From Streptomyces fuscichromogenes (GTDB taxonomy: Bacteria; Actinomycetota; Actinomycetes; Streptomycetales; Streptomycetaceae), in assembly GCF_014645815.1 (NCBI RefSeq), contig NZ_BMML01000018.1, positions 1 through 64,000 on the forward strand: DNA of 64,000 bases. Reading direction: 5' to 3'. Shown here in pieces: positions 53,755-61,630 of the stretch. Position 1 is the first letter of the stretch, and each line of letters opens with the position of its first letter. Both the position numbers and the translations under genes were made by a program. The notes beneath the pieces are model-generated. The model had not been told where the DNA came from. It saw nothing but the letters and a program-made list of their open reading frames with translations, and did no database searches.

Positions 53755-54981
53755 CTAGTTCGGCGTCAGCACGCCCGTCGAGTCGCGGTAGTAGCTGCCG
53801 CTCGTGAGGCCCCACACCTTGTGCTTGTTGTGGAGCCACTGGAAGGCGATGTCGTGCACGATCTCGGCGGGGCGCTCCCAGACCACGGAGTGTCCCGCAC
53901 CCTCCAGCTCGAACATCAGCTTCTCGGGGCCGCCGATGGCCCTGTAGAGGGCCGGCACGGAGAAGCGCAGCGGCGGCGGGACGGGGACGTTCGGTGCGGT
54001 GTTGGCCGTCTTGTCCAGCTCTCCGTAGACGATGGCGACGGGCACCCGGTCACCGAGGATGTAGTTGCCCAGCGCGTCCTGGTAGGGCACCGTCTGGTCG
54101 GCCCAGCCCCAGAAGTAGGAGTTCCGGAACCGGTGGATGCCCTCGTACACGCCGGGTGACAGCTCCCGCCCCCAGGTGCTGCCGACGGGGTCGTTCGCCA
54201 TCATGGCGGCCCATGCCCTGTCCTCCATGCCGGGCTCGCGTTGCGGCGGGGTGCCCTGCTCGTTGTTCCAGGCGTTCACGAAGCTCTTCTTGTCGCTGAC
54301 GAACATGGGGAAGCCGTACAGGGTGGGCGGGGTGGAGACCGGCAGCAAGGTGCCCACCGGAAGGGCGAAGGGGTCCGCGAGGTCGCCCGACCACCGTCCG
54401 TCGGGCGGGAAGATCGGGGCGAGCAGGAACAGGCTCTTGACGTCCTCGGGGTGCTGGAGGGTGTACGGCCCCATGGACGGTGCCGCGGCGGACCAGCCGA
54501 TGAAGTCCATGGGCTTGTCCCGCTGGGGCAGCGCCCTGATGAAGTCGACCACGGTGGCCAGCTCCGCGCACTCGCTCTCCGTGTTGCCCAGCTGGTGCGG
54601 GTACAGGGGCAGGCCGGTGTACGGGGGCGACAGCGGATTGGGCGACAGGACGCCGCGCTGCGCCGGGTTGGCGTTGCGGGGCTCGTCCATCTTCGGGCGG
54701 GGCGACCGTCCGTTGCCCTGGAGATCCATCAGGAAGACGTCGAAGTGGTGCTTGGCGAGGTCCTGGGCCCAGTTGTAGTCGATGGCGGACCCGGGAACCG
54801 TCAGGTCGTACCCGGCGAGAACCGGCACGCTCCTGCCGTGGAGCATCAGCACCACCTCGTGGGGCTGGTTGCCCTGCGTGCCGTCGTACTCCCGGACGAA
54901 GAGGTTGACGGTGTCGCCCTCGTTCGCCGGAAGCTTCGAGATGTGCGGGACCGAGTAGTCCTTGGCGATGGGTGCGGGCAT
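53755..54981 (-). CDS. Alpha/beta hydrolase with GxSxA nucleophile elbow
   Basis: The protein has 408 residues from ATG 54981, preceded by GGAGGACAGTC. Features are EVVLMLHGRSVP (oxyanion region), the nucleophile elbow DFIGWSAAAPSM in which the second Gly of GxSxG is Ala, IVYGELDKTAN (acid) and EGAGHSVVWERP (His). It has a large cap domain (~190-310) rich in aromatic residues and no signal peptide. An esterase, haloalkane-dehalogenase-like or epoxide-hydrolase-like role is possible, but I cannot choose. A GGGG/CCCC operator cluster lies at 55006-55041 upstream. Confidence 0.82.
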   Translation of the reverse strand: MPAPIAKDYSVPHISKLPANEGDTVNLFVREYDGTQGNQPHEVVLMLHGRSVPVLAGYDLTVPGSAIDYNWAQDLAKHHFDVFLMDLQGNGRSPRPKMDEPRNANPAQRGVLSPNPLSPPYTGLPLYPHQLGNTESECAELATVVDFIRALPQRDKPMDFIGWSAAAPSMGPYTLQHPEDVKSLFLLAPIFPPDGRWSGDLADPFALPVGTLLPVSTPPTLYGFPMFVSDKKSFVNAWNNEQGTPPQREPGMEDRAWAAMMANDPVGSTWGRELSPGVYEGIHRFRNSYFWGWADQTVPYQDALGNYILGDRVPVAIVYGELDKTANTAPNVPVPPPLRFSVPALYRAIGGPEKLMFELEGAGHSVVWERPAEIVHDIAFQWLHNKHKVWGLTSGSYYRDSTGVLTPN

Positions 54982-55005
54982 GACTGTCCTCCGATCCGTA
55001 AGAGG

Positions 55006-55041
55006 GGGGTAATCCCCATCCCCGAATGGGGACAAATCCCC
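55006..55041. promoter_or_regulatory. Overlapping GGGG/CCCC inverted repeats upstream of the alpha/beta hydrolase
   Basis: Three dyads run together: GGGG-taat-CCCC (55006-55017), CCCC-gaat-GGGG (55020-55031) and GGGG-acaaat-CCCC (55028-55041), next to an AT-rich GTAAAATTC. They sit 25-60 bp upstream of the minus-strand start, at the expected promoter. They are likely operator half-sites for an unknown regulator. Confidence 0.5.
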
Positions 55042-55151
55042 GTAAAATTCAACCCAATTCCACCGTCCTCCCTTGCGTCGCCCACTGCAACTCGGCCCCT
55101 GCCAGGGGTGGTTGACCGGTCAAAGGCCAACGCCGTATGCCCTTGAACCCG

Positions 55152-55196
55152 AAACGGGTGCGGCCCGAGCCTGCGAGGCTCGGGCCACACCCGTTT
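55152..55196 (-). terminator. Long terminator hairpin downstream of pssA
   Basis: AAACGGGTG + one mismatch + GGCCCGAGCC, loop TGCGA, then GGCTCGGGCC + mismatch + CACCCGTTT: 19 of 20 pairs. It begins 16 bp after the pssA stop in the minus direction and ends in TTTCGGG. Confidence 0.85.
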
Positions 55197-55212
55197 GAGA
55201 TCGTCACGAGGG

Positions 55213-56070
55213 TCAGGGCAGCTGCGCCCGTGCCTCGCGCCGGTTGTCGCGGAAGTTGTTCACCCGGCGGGCCGTGGCGAACAGCGGGATGACCGCGCCC
55301 ATCACCAGCTGCAGCGCGCAGCCGGTCTGGAGGAGCAGCTGGCCGCCGGGGGCGTCGAAGGCCCAGGCCGCCAGGAGGCCCATGGAGAGGACGATCCAGG
55401 CCAGCATCGCCCCGGCGAGGCGGCCGCGCGGCTTCGGGTACTCGACCCGGCTCACCATCAGCCACGCGGTGCCGAGGATCGCCAGGAGCGTCGCGAAGAA
55501 CGGCAGCTCCAGCAGGACGATGGAGACGACGGTCAGCGCCCCGAAGGGGCTCGGCATGCCCTGGAACATGCCGTTCCGCGGCGTCACGCACGAGAAGCGC
55601 GCGAGTCTCAGCACCACCGCGAGCAGCACGACGACCGCCCCGACGGCGGCCACCTTCTGGTACGCGTCGTCGGCGACCATGCCGTAGACGAGCACGAAGT
55701 ACGCCGGCGCGAGGCCGAAGCTGATCAGGTCGGAGAGGTTGTCCAGCTCCGCGCCCATGGGGGAGGAGCGCAGCTTCCGTGCCACCAGGCCGTCGAACAG
55801 GTCGAAGACGGCCGCGCACAGCATGAGGATGACCGCGGTCGCGGCGCTGTGGCGGGCCATGCCCGCCGACTGGTCGTCCCCGGTGAGGTGCGGGATCAGG
55901 ATGCCGGTGGTGGTGAAGTACACCGCCATGAAGCCGCACGTGGCGTTGCCGAGTGTGAGGGTGTCCGCTATCGAGAGGCGCAGAGAGAGGGGCATCTCCT
56001 CCTCGTCCTCGCCGATCTCGTCGGCCTCGGGCACCCAGCCCGCCTGGGTCTCAGGATCAATCACGGTCAA
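55213..56070 (-). CDS. pssA: CDP-diacylglycerol--serine O-phosphatidyltransferase
   Basis: This 285-residue integral membrane enzyme of the CDP-alcohol phosphotransferase family has about eight transmembrane helices. The active-site motif D-G-x2-A-R-x8-G-x3-D-x3-D is complete in FDGLVARKLRSSPMGAELDN followed by LSD. The acidic N-terminus (~1-27) is cytoplasmic. It makes phosphatidylserine, which Psd (encoded just upstream) converts to phosphatidylethanolamine. Its ATG lies inside the last codons of psd (14-nt overlap), so the two are coupled. A strong hairpin follows the stop. Confidence 0.95.
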   Translation of the reverse strand: MTVIDPETQAGWVPEADEIGEDEEEMPLSLRLSIADTLTLGNATCGFMAVYFTTTGILIPHLTGDDQSAGMARHSAATAVILMLCAAVFDLFDGLVARKLRSSPMGAELDNLSDLISFGLAPAYFVLVYGMVADDAYQKVAAVGAVVVLLAVVLRLARFSCVTPRNGMFQGMPSPFGALTVVSIVLLELPFFATLLAILGTAWLMVSRVEYPKPRGRLAGAMLAWIVLSMGLLAAWAFDAPGGQLLLQTGCALQLVMGAVIPLFATARRVNNFRDNRREARAQLP

Positions 56071-56713
56071 TGCGAGTCACCCCAGCCACGGTCTTCTGGC
56101 CGACCTCGACCGCGACCTCCACGCCCTCGGGCAGGTAGATGTCGACGCGCGAGCCGAAGCGGATCAGCCCGATGCGGTCGCCCTGCTCGACCTTCGTGCC
56201 CTGCGGGACGTAGGGGACGATACGGCGGGCCACCGCGCCGGCGATCTGGATCATCTCGATGTCGCCGAGTTCGGTGTCGAAGTGCCAGACTACGCGCTCG
56301 TTGTTCTCGCTCTCCTTGTTGAAGGCGGGAACGAAGCCACCGGGGATGTGCTCCACCGACGTCACCTGGCCCGACAGGGGCGCGCGGTTGACGTGGACGT
56401 TGAGCGGGCTCATGAAGATGGCGACGCGGGTGCGTCCGTCCTTCCACGGCATGATGCTCTGCACCACACCGTCGGCGGGCGAGATGACACGGCCCTGGGC
56501 GATCTCACGCTCGGGGTCGCGGAAGAACCACAGCATGCCCGCCGCGAGCGCGGTGGCGGGCACGGCGACGGCCTTGGCGGCGCCCGAGCGGCGGGCGCGG
56601 AGCAGGCTGACTGCTGCGGTGGCGACGGTCGGGAGAAGCCACGGCGATGCTCCGCGCGCGAGGCGTACGCCGGCCAGGCTGTCTCGATGTGCAGAGGTTT
56701 GGCTGTGGGGCAT
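56057..56713 (-). CDS. psd: Phosphatidylserine decarboxylase proenzyme (archaeal/actinobacterial short type)
   Basis: The protein has 218 residues from ATG 56713, preceded by GAAGGTCATCC; a longer in-frame start exists but has no ribosome site. A hydrophobic region (~20-60) is followed by WFFRDPEREI, SPADGVVQ, SPLNVHVNRAP and the self-cleavage site IRFGSRVDIY, where the Gly-Ser bond yields the pyruvoyl cofactor. It produces phosphatidylethanolamine at the membrane. It forms an operon with pssA and sits next to the ethylmalonyl-CoA operon, separated by a hairpin. Confidence 0.94.
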   Translation of the reverse strand: MPHSQTSAHRDSLAGVRLARGASPWLLPTVATAAVSLLRARRSGAAKAVAVPATALAAGMLWFFRDPEREIAQGRVISPADGVVQSIMPWKDGRTRVAIFMSPLNVHVNRAPLSGQVTSVEHIPGGFVPAFNKESENNERVVWHFDTELGDIEMIQIAGAVARRIVPYVPQGTKVEQGDRIGLIRFGSRVDIYLPEGVEVAVEVGQKTVAGVTRIDRD

Positions 56714-56835
56714 GGATGACCTTCGTAGCGGATGATGCCGCGCAGGATACGGGGACGGCGGCTTTCCGGGATCGTACCGGTCGGGGGCCACAACTGGGCA
56801 AGCCAGGAAGACGAGTCGGCGGCCGAAGACCGTTG

Positions 56836-56872
56836 ACGGGGTGTGATCTTCTTCTCGAAGAAAACACCCCGT
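56836..56872 (-). terminator. Hairpin between mcd and psd
   Basis: ACGGGGTGT (56836-56844) pairs with ACACCCCGT (56864-56872). Inside the loop, TTCTTC and GAAGAA can extend the stem. It lies 10 bp beyond the mcd stop in the minus direction and probably ends the ethylmalonyl-CoA operon. Confidence 0.7.
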
Positions 56873-56882
56873 ACCGGGACAA

Positions 56883-58088
56883 TCAGCCCTGGAACCGATA
56901 CTCTTCGAGCAGCCTGCGCCCGATGATCATTTTCTGGATCTCGGCGGTGCCTTCGCCGATCAGCAACATGGGCGCCTCACGGTAGAGACGTTCGATCTCG
57001 TACTCCTTGGAGAAGCCGTAGCCGCCGTGGATGCGGAAGGCGTCTTCCACGACCTCCTTGCAGTACTCGGAGGCGAGATACTTGGCCATCCCCGCCTCCA
57101 GGTCGTTTCGCTCCCCGGAGTCCTTTTTGCGTGCGGCGTTGACCATCATGGCATGGGCGGCCTCGACCTTGGTGGCCATCTCCGCCAGCTTGAACTGGAT
57201 GGCCTGGTGCTGGGCGATCGCCTTGCCGAAAGTGTGACGCTGCTGGGCGTACCGGACACCGAGCTCGAACGCGCGCTGGGCGACGCCGCAGCCGCGGGCC
57301 GCCACGTTGACCCGGCCGACCTCGACTCCGTCCATCATTTGGTAAAAACCTCGGCCGGTGACCCCGCCGAGCACCCGATCGGCCGGGATCCGCAGCCCGT
57401 CCATGATCAGCTCGGTGGTGTCGACGCCCTTGTAGCCCATCTTGTCGATCTTGCCGGGGATGGTGAGGCCGGGGCGGACCTCTCCGAAGCCGGGCTCCTT
57501 CTCGACCAGGAAGGTCGTCATCGACTTGTGGGGGGCCGTGCCCTCGGGGTGTCCTTCGTCACTTCGTACGAGGACGGCCACGAGGGACGACGTGCCGCCG
57601 TTCGTCAGCCACATCTTCTGGCCGTTCAGGACGTACTCGTCGCCGTCCTTCACCGCCTTGGAGGTGATCGCCGAAACGTCCGAGCCGAGCCCCGGCTCCG
57701 ACATCGAGAACGCGCCCCGGATGTCGCCGGCCGCCATCCGCGGCAGGAAGTGGTCCTTCTGCTCCTGCGTGCCGTGCTGCTTGAGCATGTACGCCACGAT
57801 GAAGTGCGTGTTGATGATCCCGGAGACGGACATCCAGCCCCGGGCGATCTCCTCGACGCACAGCGCGTACGTCAGGAGGGACTCGCCCAGGCCGCCGTAC
57901 TCCTCGGGGATCATCAGGCCGAAGAGGCCGAGCTCCTTGAGGCCGTCGACGATCTGCTGCGGGTACTCGTCGCGGTGCTCCAGCTCGGTGGCGACCGGGA
58001 TGATCTCCTTGTCCACGAAGTCGCGGACGGTGGAGAGGATCTCCTGCTGGACGTCGGTCAGACCGGCGGTCTGGGCGAGACGGGCCAT
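56883..58088 (-). CDS. mcd: Acyl-CoA dehydrogenase, probably (2S)-methylsuccinyl-CoA dehydrogenase
   Basis: This 401-residue FAD enzyme has GAFSMSEPGLGSDVSAI and MWLTNGG (flavin contacts), ARGCGVAQRAFELGVRYAQQR, and IHGGYGFSKEYEIERLYRE at the C-terminus. The family cannot be subtyped by motif alone, but the position after ccr, meaA, mcl and mch makes methylsuccinyl-CoA to mesaconyl-CoA oxidation the clear expectation in the ethylmalonyl-CoA pathway. It starts 2 bp after the mch stop and is the last gene of the five-gene operon. Confidence 0.88.
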   Translation of the reverse strand: MARLAQTAGLTDVQQEILSTVRDFVDKEIIPVATELEHRDEYPQQIVDGLKELGLFGLMIPEEYGGLGESLLTYALCVEEIARGWMSVSGIINTHFIVAYMLKQHGTQEQKDHFLPRMAAGDIRGAFSMSEPGLGSDVSAITSKAVKDGDEYVLNGQKMWLTNGGTSSLVAVLVRSDEGHPEGTAPHKSMTTFLVEKEPGFGEVRPGLTIPGKIDKMGYKGVDTTELIMDGLRIPADRVLGGVTGRGFYQMMDGVEVGRVNVAARGCGVAQRAFELGVRYAQQRHTFGKAIAQHQAIQFKLAEMATKVEAAHAMMVNAARKKDSGERNDLEAGMAKYLASEYCKEVVEDAFRIHGGYGFSKEYEIERLYREAPMLLIGEGTAEIQKMIIGRRLLEEYRFQG

Positions 58089-58090
58089 GA

Positions 58091-58597
58091 CTAGCGCTCC
58101 TGAAGTTCCGGGCGGCCCGGCTGCTCGCCGCCGCGCTCCTTGATGTACGTCTCGGTCGGCACCATCACCTTGCGGCGGAAGACGCACACCAGCGTGCCGT
58201 CCTGCTTGTAGCCCTTGGTCTCGACGTGGACGATCCCGCGGTCGTTCTTCGACTTGGAGGGCCACTTGTCGAGCACGGTCGTCTGGCCGTAGATCGTGTC
58301 GCCGTGGAAGGTCGGCGCCACGTGCTTGAGCGACTCGATCTCCAGGTTGGCGATCGCCTTGCCCGAGACGTCCGGCACGGACATGCCCAGCAGCAGCGAG
58401 TAGACGTAGTTCCCGACCACCACGTTCCTGCCGAAGTCCGTCGTCTTCTCGGCGTAGTTCGTGTCCATGTGGAGCGGGTGGTGGTTCATGGTGAGGAGAC
58501 AGAACAGGTGGTCGTCGTACTCCGTGACCGTCTTCCCGGGCCAGTGCTTGTACGTCGCACCGACCTCGAACTCCTCGTACGTGCGTCCGAACTGCAT
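58091..58597 (-). CDS. mch: MaoC-domain dehydratase, mesaconyl-CoA hydratase
   Basis: This 168-residue hot-dog-fold protein has the MaoC hydratase-2 elements FCLLTMNHHPLHMDTNYAEKT (catalytic Asp/His region) and GNYVYSLLLGMSV. It hydrates mesaconyl-CoA to beta-methylmalyl-CoA. It is shorter than the two-domain proteobacterial Mch, as is usual in actinobacteria. It starts at ATG 58597, 5 bp after the mcl stop. The operon position is decisive for the assignment. Confidence 0.87.
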   Translation of the reverse strand: MQFGRTYEEFEVGATYKHWPGKTVTEYDDHLFCLLTMNHHPLHMDTNYAEKTTDFGRNVVVGNYVYSLLLGMSVPDVSGKAIANLEIESLKHVAPTFHGDTIYGQTTVLDKWPSKSKNDRGIVHVETKGYKQDGTLVCVFRRKVMVPTETYIKERGGEQPGRPELQER

Positions 58598-58602
58598 CGC
58601 GC

Positions 58603-59568
58603 TCAGGCCTCCGGGATCTCGAACTTGGACGTGCGCTGCATGCCGGCGGCCCGGCCCTTGCCGGAGATGACCAGGGCCATCTTGCGGCTGGCCTCGTCGA
58701 TCATCTCGTCGCCGAGCATCGCGGAGCCCTTCTTGCCGCCCGCCTCGGACGTGTAGTAGTCGTACGCGTCCAGGATCAGCTCGGCGTGGTCGTAGTCCTC
58801 CTGCGACGGCGAGAAGATCTCGTTGGACGCCTCGACCTGGCCCGGGTGCAGCACCCACTTGCCGTCGAAGCCGAGGGCGGCGGCGCGCTGGGCGACCGCG
58901 CGGTAGCCGTCGATGTTGCGGATCTGGAGGTAGGGGCCGTCGATCGCCTGGAGGTTGTTGGCGCGGGCGGCCATCAGGATCTTCATCAGGATGTAGTGGT
59001 AGGCGTCCGCCGGGTAGCCGGGCGGCTGCTCGCCCACGACCAGCGACTTCATGTTGATGGACGCCATGAAGTCGGCCGGGCCGAAGATGATCGTCTCGAC
59101 GCGCGGGGAGGCCGTCGCGATCTCGTTGACGTTGTTCAGGCCCTGCGCGTTCTCGATCTGCGCCTCGATGCCGATCTTGCCGACCTCGAAGCCCATGGTC
59201 TTCTCGATCTGGGTCAGCAGCAGGTCCAGGGCGACCACCTGCTGGGCCGTCTGCACCTTCGGCAGCATGATGCAGTCGAGGTTCTGGCCGGCGCCCTCGA
59301 CGACCGTGACGACGTCGCGGTACGTCCACTCGGTCGTCCAGTCGTTGACCCGGACCACGCGTGTCTTGCCGGTCCAGTCGCCCTCGTTGAGGAACTTCAC
59401 GATGGTGTGCCGGGCCCCGGGCTTGGCGAGCGGCGCGCACGCGTCCTCCAGGTCGAGGAAGACCTGGTCCGCCGGGAGACCCTGCGCCTTCTCCAGGAAG
59501 CGGGGGTTCGAGCCGGGCACGGCCAGGCAGGAGCGCCGCGGGCGGAGCCGGTTGACGGGCGTGGTCAT
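58603..59568 (-). CDS. mcl: HpcH/HpaI-family lyase: beta-methylmalyl-CoA / L-malyl-CoA lyase
   Basis: This 321-residue CitE-like TIM barrel has RRSCLAVPGSNPRFLEKA, VFLDLEDACAPLAK (metal Glu/Asp region), IEAQIENAQGLNNV, FGPADFMAS and KWVLHPGQVEASNEIF. It splits beta-methylmalyl-CoA into glyoxylate and propionyl-CoA, and may also condense or split malyl-CoA. Its ATG overlaps the meaA stop (ATGA). Confidence 0.9.
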   Translation of the reverse strand: MTTPVNRLRPRRSCLAVPGSNPRFLEKAQGLPADQVFLDLEDACAPLAKPGARHTIVKFLNEGDWTGKTRVVRVNDWTTEWTYRDVVTVVEGAGQNLDCIMLPKVQTAQQVVALDLLLTQIEKTMGFEVGKIGIEAQIENAQGLNNVNEIATASPRVETIIFGPADFMASINMKSLVVGEQPPGYPADAYHYILMKILMAARANNLQAIDGPYLQIRNIDGYRAVAQRAAALGFDGKWVLHPGQVEASNEIFSPSQEDYDHAELILDAYDYYTSEAGGKKGSAMLGDEMIDEASRKMALVISGKGRAAGMQRTSKFEIPEA

Positions 59569-61613
59569 GCGGGGACCTCCAGGGGGTCGAGCTTGTTCGC
59601 TTTCCGGATCTCGTCGACGATGCGGCCGATGATTCCGGTGATGTCGAAGTCCTTCGGGGTGAACACCGCGGCCACTCCGGCTTCCCGCAGCTGCTCGGCA
59701 TCCCCGTTCGGGATGATGCCACCGGCGATCACGGGTATATCTGTGGCACCGGCCACACGGAGTCGTTCCAGGACGTCGGGGACCAGCTGGGCGTGCGATC
59801 CGGAGAGGATCGACAGGCCCACCGCGTGCACGTCCTCGGCGAGCGCCGCGTCCACGATCTGCTCCGGGGTGAGCCGGATGCCCTGGTAGACCACCTCGAA
59901 GCCGGCGTCCCGGGCCCGCACCGCGATCTGCTCGGCGCCGTTGGAGTGGCCGTCAAGACCCGGCTTGCCGACCAGGAAGCGGAGCTTGCCGCTGCCCAGG
60001 TCGCGGGCGGTGGCGTCCACCCTGGCCCGCACCTCGGCCAGCGCCGAGCCCGGCTCGACGGGGACGGCTATGGGAGCCGAGGAGACCCCGGTGGGCGCCC
60101 GGAACTCGCCGAACACCTCCCGCAGGGCCCCCGCCCACTCACCGGTCGTCACGCCCGCGCGGGCGCACTCCAGGGTGGCCTCCATGAGGTTGTCGGTGCC
60201 CTTGGCGGCCTCCTTCAGCCGCTCCAGGGCCTTGCAGGGCCGCGGGTGGTTGAACGGCGGCTGGTAGCGGGTGTCGCGCCAGTGCCCGATCGCCGCCACG
60301 ACCCTGGCCTCGACCGCCGGGTCGACCGTCTGGATCGCGGTGTCCAGGTCGGCGGTGAGCGGGTTGGGCTCGGTCGTCTCGAAGATGTTGACGCCGACGA
60401 TCTTCTCCTGGCCGGACTCGATCCGGGCCCGCCGCTCGGCGTGCGAGGAGACCAGCTGCGACTTCAGGTAGCCCGACTCGACGGCGGCCATCGCGCCGCC
60501 CATCTCCTGGATCCGGTCCATCTCCGCGAGGGAGTCCTCGACCAGCTGGGCGACCTTCTTCTCGACGACGTGCGATCCCTCGAAGATGTCCTCGTACTCC
60601 AGCAGGTCGCTCTCATGGGCGAGCACCTGCTGGATCCGCAGCGACCACTGCTGGTCCCAGGGCGTCGGCAGGCCGAGCGCCTCGTTCCAGGCCGGCAGCT
60701 GCACGGCACGCGCGCGTGCGTCCTTCGACAGCGTGACGGCGAGCATCTCCAGGACGATCCGCTGCACGTTGTTCTCCGGCTGCGCCTCGGTCAGGCCCAG
60801 GGAGTTGACCTGGACGCCGTACCGGAACCGGCGCTGCTTGGCGTCCTCGATGCCGTACCGCTCGCGGGTGACCTGGTCCCAGATGCGGCCGAACGCCCGC
60901 ATCTTGCACATCTCCTCGACGAACCGGACGCCCGCGTTCACGAAGAAGGAGATCCGGGCGACGACGTCGCCCATCCGCTCCTGCGGCACCTGCCCGCTGT
61001 CGCGCACCGCGTCGAGGACGGCGATGGCGGTGGACATCGCGTACGCGATCTCCTGGACCGGCGTGGCGCCCGCCTCTTGCAGGTGGTAGCTGCAGATGTT
61101 GATCGGGTTCCACTTCGGCATGTGGGAGACCGTGTACGCGATCATGTCCGTCGTCAGCCGGAGGCTCGGCCCCGGCGGGAAGACGTGCGTCCCCCGGGAC
61201 AGGTACTCCTTGACGATGTCGTTCTGGGTCGTGCCCTGGAGCCGGGTGATGTCCGCGCCCTGCTCCTCCGCGACGACCTGGTAGAGCGCCAGCAGCCACA
61301 TGGCGGTGGCGTTGATCGTCATCGAGGTGTTCATCTGCTCCAGGGGGATGTCCTGGAACAGCCGGCGCATGTCACCGAGGTGCGAGACGGGCACGCCCAC
61401 CCGGCCGACCTCGCCGCGGGCGAGGATGTGGTCGGGGTCGTAGCCGGTCTGCGTCGGCAGGTCGAACGCCACCGACAGACCTGTCTGGCCCTTGGCGAGG
61501 TTGCGCCGGTACAGCTCGTTGGACGCCTCGGCCGTGGAGTGCCCGGCGTACGTGCGCATGAGCCACGGCCGGTCCTTCTCCCGCGTACCTTGGGCGATCT
61601 GACGCTCAGTCAT
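59565..61613 (-). CDS. meaA: Ethylmalonyl-CoA mutase (MeaA), B12-dependent
   Basis: The protein has 682 residues. The substrate TIM barrel (~15-520) includes LSVAFDLPTQTGYDPDH and MNTSMTINATA. The C-terminal cobalamin domain (~545-682) has the base-off motif GLDGHSNG (D-x-H-x-x-G) followed by GLSILSGSH and AGGIIPNGD. It is a single-chain mutase of the MeaA/Ecm class rather than two-subunit methylmalonyl-CoA mutase. It rearranges ethylmalonyl-CoA to methylsuccinyl-CoA. It lies 17 bp after the ccr stop. Confidence 0.94.
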   Translation of the reverse strand: MTERQIAQGTREKDRPWLMRTYAGHSTAEASNELYRRNLAKGQTGLSVAFDLPTQTGYDPDHILARGEVGRVGVPVSHLGDMRRLFQDIPLEQMNTSMTINATAMWLLALYQVVAEEQGADITRLQGTTQNDIVKEYLSRGTHVFPPGPSLRLTTDMIAYTVSHMPKWNPINICSYHLQEAGATPVQEIAYAMSTAIAVLDAVRDSGQVPQERMGDVVARISFFVNAGVRFVEEMCKMRAFGRIWDQVTRERYGIEDAKQRRFRYGVQVNSLGLTEAQPENNVQRIVLEMLAVTLSKDARARAVQLPAWNEALGLPTPWDQQWSLRIQQVLAHESDLLEYEDIFEGSHVVEKKVAQLVEDSLAEMDRIQEMGGAMAAVESGYLKSQLVSSHAERRARIESGQEKIVGVNIFETTEPNPLTADLDTAIQTVDPAVEARVVAAIGHWRDTRYQPPFNHPRPCKALERLKEAAKGTDNLMEATLECARAGVTTGEWAGALREVFGEFRAPTGVSSAPIAVPVEPGSALAEVRARVDATARDLGSGKLRFLVGKPGLDGHSNGAEQIAVRARDAGFEVVYQGIRLTPEQIVDAALAEDVHAVGLSILSGSHAQLVPDVLERLRVAGATDIPVIAGGIIPNGDAEQLREAGVAAVFTPKDFDITGIIGRIVDEIRKANKLDPLEVPA

Positions 61614-61630
61614 CTATGACCTCGGGTGTC

